This document shows positions 41,251 to 45,147 of a DNA stretch of 45,147 bases, one piece after another; the stretch's first letter is position 1; every line of letters begins with the position of its first letter. Location of the stretch: positions 1 to 45,147 of the forward strand of contig PKTA01000079.1 of NCBI GenBank assembly GCA_002869365.1. The letters run 5' to 3'. The notes beneath the pieces are model-generated. The model had not been told where the DNA came from and ran no database searches. It saw only the letters and a program-made list of their open reading frames with translations. Source of the DNA: Marinilabiliales bacterium. GTDB lineage: Bacteria > Bacteroidota > Bacteroidia > Bacteroidales > F082. The position numbers and the translations under genes are program-made.

Positions 41251-42123
41251 ATGAAAGAGGATAAAGTTAACAGTGAAATAAAGTTAATCAATCTGGATGA
41301 AGTACTAAAAACTAAGAGTCCGGTTCTAAATAAGGTCTTGCCAGGTTTTATTAAATCGTATTTGAAACGTGTTGTTCATCAGGACGAACTCAACTATTAC
41401 ATAAAAAATCACGGGCATTTAATGGGCATCGAGTTTATTGATTCGGTACTCACAGAAATGGATGTTAAACTTGAAACTGATGGGCTGGAAAATATACCTG
41501 AAAAAGGACGATGCATTATTGCCTCCAACCATCCTCTTGGCGGCCTCGATGGGGTTGCTCTAATGCTGGTAGTTGGAAGGAAACGCCCTGATCTGGTTTT
41601 TCCTGTTAACGATATCCTTATGAATGTGAAAAATTTGGAGCCGCTCTTCATTCCAATTAATAAGCATGGTTCCAATGCCGACAACATTAAAATAATAAAT
41701 GAGAATTTTGCATCTGAAAAACTCATTTGCTATTTTCCTTTCGGTTTGGTTTCGCGCAAACGCGATGGTAAAATTGAAGATTTAGAGTGGAAGACCACAT
41801 TTATCACTAAAGCAAAACGATTTAAACGCGATATAATTCCTACAAACATCAGTGGTAGGAACACTAACTGGTTTTACAATCTTTCAAACTTTAGAAAAAA
41901 ACTCGGAATAAAGGCAAATATTGAAATGTTATATCTTGTGGATGAATTTTCCAAACAAAAAGGAGAAACCCTGAAGTTCTACTTCGGAAAACCGGTTTCT
42001 TACAAAACATTCGACAAGAGATATAAAAACGATCAATGGGCCGAGTTTATGAGACAATATTCTTATAAACTAGCCCAGGGTTACAAAGGCAGTTTTGAAG
42101 ATTTTATTTCCGAAATTAAGTAA
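41251..42123 (+). CDS. glsA: PlsC-family acyltransferase, GlsA-like (glycine lipid O-acyltransferase)
   Basis: A 290-residue acyltransferase with the motif NHPLGGLDG (residues 91-99), the Bacteroidota variant of the NHxxxxD active site, then FPINKHGSNADN-like FIPINKHGS and the FPFGLVSRK segment. The gene pair of this protein and the next GNAT protein matches glsA and glsB of Bacteroides, where GlsB makes N-acyl-3-hydroxy-fatty acyl glycine and GlsA adds a second fatty acid. Ornithine-lipid OlsA/OlsB are related and cannot be excluded. It has its own promoter. The GNAT gene begins 16 bases after its stop. Confidence 0.78.
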   Translation: MKEDKVNSEIKLINLDEVLKTKSPVLNKVLPGFIKSYLKRVVHQDELNYYIKNHGHLMGIEFIDSVLTEMDVKLETDGLENIPEKGRCIIASNHPLGGLDGVALMLVVGRKRPDLVFPVNDILMNVKNLEPLFIPINKHGSNADNIKIINENFASEKLICYFPFGLVSRKRDGKIEDLEWKTTFITKAKRFKRDIIPTNISGRNTNWFYNLSNFRKKLGIKANIEMLYLVDEFSKQKGETLKFYFGKPVSYKTFDKRYKNDQWAEFMRQYSYKLAQGYKGSFEDFISEIK

Positions 42124-42139
42124 TGAAAAAACATTCCCC

Positions 42140-43069
42140 ATGGAAACTATTATACCACCTGTTGATAAAAGATTGCTTGAGCAAGAACTCAACGAAAAAA
42201 CCTTTTTAAGGGAAACAAATAATGGTCATAATGAGATATATATTCTCAATGATGAAAATGCTCCAAACGTTGTACGAGAAATAGGACGTTTAAGAGAGGT
42301 AACTTTTAGAGATGCCGGAGGCGGTACAGGAAAAGACATCGATCTGGATAAGTTTGATGTGGGCAAAAATGCATTTATGCAAATGATTGTTTGGGATCCT
42401 GAAGAGAAAGAAATAGTTGGCGGATACCGTTATGTTCATTGTAAAAATCTCTTTATTGATGATAAAGGCGTTGTGGCTTCTCCTACTTCAACTCTTTTCA
42501 AATACAAACAGAAATTTATCGATAAATACTTTCCTCACACTATAGAATTGGGAAGGTCATTCGTTCAACCATTATATCAACCAACTTATAATTTAAGGAG
42601 AGGTATGTATGCTCTCGATAATTTATGGGATGGCTTGGGGGCTCTGCTTATTGAGCATCCTGATATTGAATATTTGTTTGGTAAAGTTACTATGTACTCC
42701 AGTTTCGACCGATTGGCCAGAGATATAATTCTTTTCTTTTTTGAGAAGTATTTTCCTGATAAAGAAGGCCTTGTAGTTCCCCATAAACCCTTGGAGCGTA
42801 CTACCAGCGATAAGGTTTTAAATAGCATTTTTACCGGCTGCAATTATGAGGAGAATTATAAAATCATGGTTCAAAAAGTCAGAAAACTTGGCGAAAATGT
42901 ACCTCCTTTATTTAGTGCTTATATGAATCTTTCATCTACAATGAAAACTTTTGGAACTGCTCTTAACGACCATTTTGGCGATGTAGAAGAAACAGGAATC
43001 CTGATAACAGTTGGTGACATTTACGATATAAAAAAGGAACGACACGTTACCACTTATAAAAAGAAGTAA
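42140..43069 (+). CDS. glsB: GNAT-family N-acyltransferase, GlsB-like (glycine lipid synthesis)
   Basis: A 309-residue acyltransferase of the hemolysin/OlsB type of the GNAT fold, expected to join a 3-hydroxy fatty acid from ACP to glycine. Visible family features are REIGRLREVTFRDAGGGTGK, KEIVGGYRYVHC, the ELGRSFVQPLYQ core and ALDNLWDGLGALLIEHPDIEY. The start is ATG 42140 (METIIPPVDK); an in-frame ATG at 42095 lies inside the preceding gene and is less likely. Together with the PlsC-like gene it probably forms a two-step membrane-lipid pathway. The amino acid substrate (glycine or ornithine) is inferred from phylum alone. Confidence 0.8.
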   Translation: METIIPPVDKRLLEQELNEKTFLRETNNGHNEIYILNDENAPNVVREIGRLREVTFRDAGGGTGKDIDLDKFDVGKNAFMQMIVWDPEEKEIVGGYRYVHCKNLFIDDKGVVASPTSTLFKYKQKFIDKYFPHTIELGRSFVQPLYQPTYNLRRGMYALDNLWDGLGALLIEHPDIEYLFGKVTMYSSFDRLARDIILFFFEKYFPDKEGLVVPHKPLERTTSDKVLNSIFTGCNYEENYKIMVQKVRKLGENVPPLFSAYMNLSSTMKTFGTALNDHFGDVEETGILITVGDIYDIKKERHVTTYKKK

Positions 43070-43093
43070 TAGGTATATTTAAAATTCAAATAA

Positions 43094-45147
43094 TTGCCTT
43101 TAAATTTTGGATACTATAAACTGATATTTATTCTTCTGCTAAGTTCAATCTATAGCAGCTGTTCCAATATTGATGAAAGTAACAGCATAAAGCTAAACTC
43201 AAACTGGAAGTTTAAATCTACTGATGATACTACTTACTTAAAGGTTAAAATTCCGGGCTCTGTTCACTTAGGTTTATTGGAAAACAACATTATAGAGAAT
43301 CCCTTTTATCGATTAAATGAGCATAATGTTCAGTGGGTTGATAAAAAAGACTGGGAATTTAAAACCACTTTTGATGTAGATAAATCAATATTGAATAATG
43401 AGTTTGTGGAAATTGATTTTAAAGGCCTCGATACCTATGCTGATGTTTTCCTTAATAATCAATTGATTTTAAAAGCAAACAATATGTTTGTAAATTGGGT
43501 TGTAGAGTGTAAAAGCAAACTCAGGGAAGGAAAAAATGAATTAAGAATTATTTTTTATTCCCCCATTAAAAAAGGCCTCGAAAAAAGAGAAAAATTACCC
43601 TACCTACTACCTGGTGCAGAAAACGACCAATCGGAATTGGGCGGATTAGGTAATAAAAAAGTATGTGTTTTTACAAGAAAAGCGCAATATCATTTTGGAT
43701 GGGATTGGGGTCCGCGATTAGTAAGCATAGGTATTTGGAAAGATATTGAACTAAAATGGTGGAACAAAGCAAAAATTGAGGATTTGTATATCCATCAACC
43801 GAAAATTGAAAAAAACAGGGCTAAAGCTATTGCAGAATTAAGAATTAATTCATCTTCTAACCAGAATGCTGAACTTATTTTAAAAACAGATAATAGTATC
43901 TCAGCCAGCAAGCATTTGAATCTCAAAAAAGGAAATAATGTTATTAAGATTCCTTTTGAAGTAGAAAATCCGGAACTTTGGTGGACCAATGGGCTTGGCA
44001 ACCAAAAACTTTACAATATTGAAACCGAATTAAAAATAGATAATCGAATACTTAGCAAATCAGAAACTAATATTGGTTTACGTACAATTGAGTTGGTAAG
44101 AGAAAATGATTCCTTAGGAAAGAGTTTTTATTTTAAAGTCAACAACAGACCGGTTTTTATGAAAGGAGCCAATTATATCCCGCAGGATATTTTTCTTTCC
44201 AGAGCTAAACCCTCAGATTATGAACACCTTATAAAATCGGCAGCAGAAGCCAACTTCAATATGTTGAGAGTTTGGGGAGGAGGTGTTTACGAAAAAGACA
44301 TTTTTTACGACCTATGCGATAAATACGGAATTTTGGTATGGCAGGATTTTATGTTTGCTTGCGCCATGTATCCCGGCAACACGGAATTTCTGGATAACAT
44401 AAAACTGGAAGCCGAACAGAATATAAAACGGCTCAGAAACCATGCATGTATTGCTTTATGGTGCGGTGATAATGAAATTTTATCAGCATGGAACAGATGG
44501 GGATGGAAGGAAAATGTTATAGAAAATCAGGGTGAAGCTAAAGCTGATAAAATTTGGAACGATTATGATACATTGTTTCATAAAATATTGCCTGATATTG
44601 TAAAACAACTCGATCCTAAAACCGAATACTGGTCATCGTCGCCAAGTTCAGATATTGGAAAACTTGAGAACAAAACTTCCGGCGACATGCATTACTGGGG
44701 CGTATGGTGGGGTAAAGAGCCTTTTTCAAACTACAAAACTTATATCGGCAGATTTATGTCGGAATATGGTTTTCAGTCGTTTCCCGAAATTGGTTCCATA
44801 GAAAAATATACACTCCCGGAGGATCACGATATTAACTCTGAAGTGATGAAATCGCATCAGCGATCTAGCATTGGCAATGTAACTATTGTTGAATACATGG
44901 ACAGAGATTATAATAAACCCAAGAATTTCCCCATGTTTATTTATGTCAATCATTTACTACAAGCAGAAGGAATTAAAACAGCAATGGAAGCACATCGCCG
45001 TAATATGCCATATTGCATGGGATCGCTCTACTGGCAACTCAACGACTGCTGGCCCGTGGCATCCTGGTCGGGAATTGATTATTATGGAAAATGGAAAGCA
45101 CTACATTATTTCACCAAAAAGGCGTTTAATAATATTCTTGTTTCACC
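43094..45147 (+). CDS. GH2 beta-mannosidase lipoprotein (5' part; runs past window end)
   Basis: Glycoside hydrolase family 2 enzyme that removes beta-linked mannose from the ends of mannans or N-glycans. About 684 residues are present: signal with lipobox (LIFILLLSSIYSSCSN), sugar-binding and immunoglobulin-like domains (YADVFLNN, FHFGWDWGPRL-like YHFGWDWGPRLVS), then the barrel with FMKGANYIPQDIF, MLRVWGGGVYE, acid/base Glu461 in CGDNEIL, and nucleophile Glu557 in MSEYGFQSFP. The start is TTG at 43094, directly after an in-frame TAA; no ATG precedes the signal peptide. The stop lies outside the window. Confidence 0.9.
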   Translation, partial: MPLNFGYYKLIFILLLSSIYSSCSNIDESNSIKLNSNWKFKSTDDTTYLKVKIPGSVHLGLLENNIIENPFYRLNEHNVQWVDKKDWEFKTTFDVDKSILNNEFVEIDFKGLDTYADVFLNNQLILKANNMFVNWVVECKSKLREGKNELRIIFYSPIKKGLEKREKLPYLLPGAENDQSELGGLGNKKVCVFTRKAQYHFGWDWGPRLVSIGIWKDIELKWWNKAKIEDLYIHQPKIEKNRAKAIAELRINSSSNQNAELILKTDNSISASKHLNLKKGNNVIKIPFEVENPELWWTNGLGNQKLYNIETELKIDNRILSKSETNIGLRTIELVRENDSLGKSFYFKVNNRPVFMKGANYIPQDIFLSRAKPSDYEHLIKSAAEANFNMLRVWGGGVYEKDIFYDLCDKYGILVWQDFMFACAMYPGNTEFLDNIKLEAEQNIKRLRNHACIALWCGDNEILSAWNRWGWKENVIENQGEAKADKIWNDYDTLFHKILPDIVKQLDPKTEYWSSSPSSDIGKLENKTSGDMHYWGVWWGKEPFSNYKTYIGRFMSEYGFQSFPEIGSIEKYTLPEDHDINSEVMKSHQRSSIGNVTIVEYMDRDYNKPKNFPMFIYVNHLLQAEGIKTAMEAHRRNMPYCMGSLYWQLNDCWPVASWSGIDYYGKWKALHYFTKKAFNNILVS

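Overview
The window is AT-rich chromosomal DNA from a member of the Bacteroidota, most likely Bacteroidales or Marinilabiliales. The evidence is a GldB lipoprotein, PorT-like outer-membrane barrels, a DUF3667 protein, a FtsL-like division protein typical of the phylum, a probable glycine-lipid acyltransferase pair, many genes with the -7 motif TAnnTTTG in front of them, few Shine-Dalgarno sites and frequent GTG/TTG starts. No phage, IS element, CRISPR array or rRNA was seen. There is one tRNA (Pro, GGG).

Layout. 1-4450 (-): division and wall cluster mraZ-rsmH-ftsL-ftsI-murE, read leftward, with an in-frame TAA near the end of ftsI. 4451-4857: AT-rich control region with phased GTGGTA repeats beside mraZ and TATTAACAA repeats. 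4858-13504: gldB and a barrel protein (-), then a second barrel protein with nadE, an M3 peptidase lipoprotein, and a VanZ-like plus TPR pair (+). 13541-15052: a secreted protein of three NDIPF repeats, a repeat-rich gap and a DUF3667 protein.

15119-23495 (-) is the most unusual part. It holds, in transcription order, a phosphate-binding-protein-like domain fused through a membrane helix to a GcvH-like domain; a Tat-exported protein with four [4Fe-4S] clusters (HybA type); a NrfD/HybB membrane subunit; a second membrane-anchored GcvH-like protein; a histidine kinase with c-type haem motifs; an NtrC-type sigma-54 activator (interrupted by an in-frame TAA exactly before GAFTGA); and an archaemetzincin protease. 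No hydrogenase or molybdopterin catalytic subunit is present. Upstream lie a sigma-54-like -24/-12 element and a tandem pair of TGTTG-N7-CAACA dyads, placed as enhancer sites would be. My reading is an autoregulated transmembrane redox module with haem-based sensing.

23969-29758 (-): a small conserved protein, tRNA-Pro followed by a tRNA-like remnant, a MscS channel downstream of a 994-residue coiled-coil ATPase, a decayed response-regulator fragment (+) and a small lipoprotein. 29877-36810 (+): trxB, a CDF metal transporter, purL and a GH53 galactanase. 37019-39247 (-): tgt and an LptF/G-type permease. 39448-45147 (+): a GT2 glycosyltransferase, an ECF sigma factor, a GlsA/GlsB-like acyltransferase pair and a GH2 beta-mannosidase cut by the window end.

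Two conserved genes (ftsI and the NtrC-type regulator) carry single in-frame TAA codons while the protein continues perfectly on both sides. A third case (the second GcvH-like gene) has a TAA followed by an in-frame membrane-helix peptide with no usual start codon. Most other genes here also end with TAA, so genome-wide recoding is unlikely. Sequence error, strain-level nonsense or local readthrough are the alternatives.
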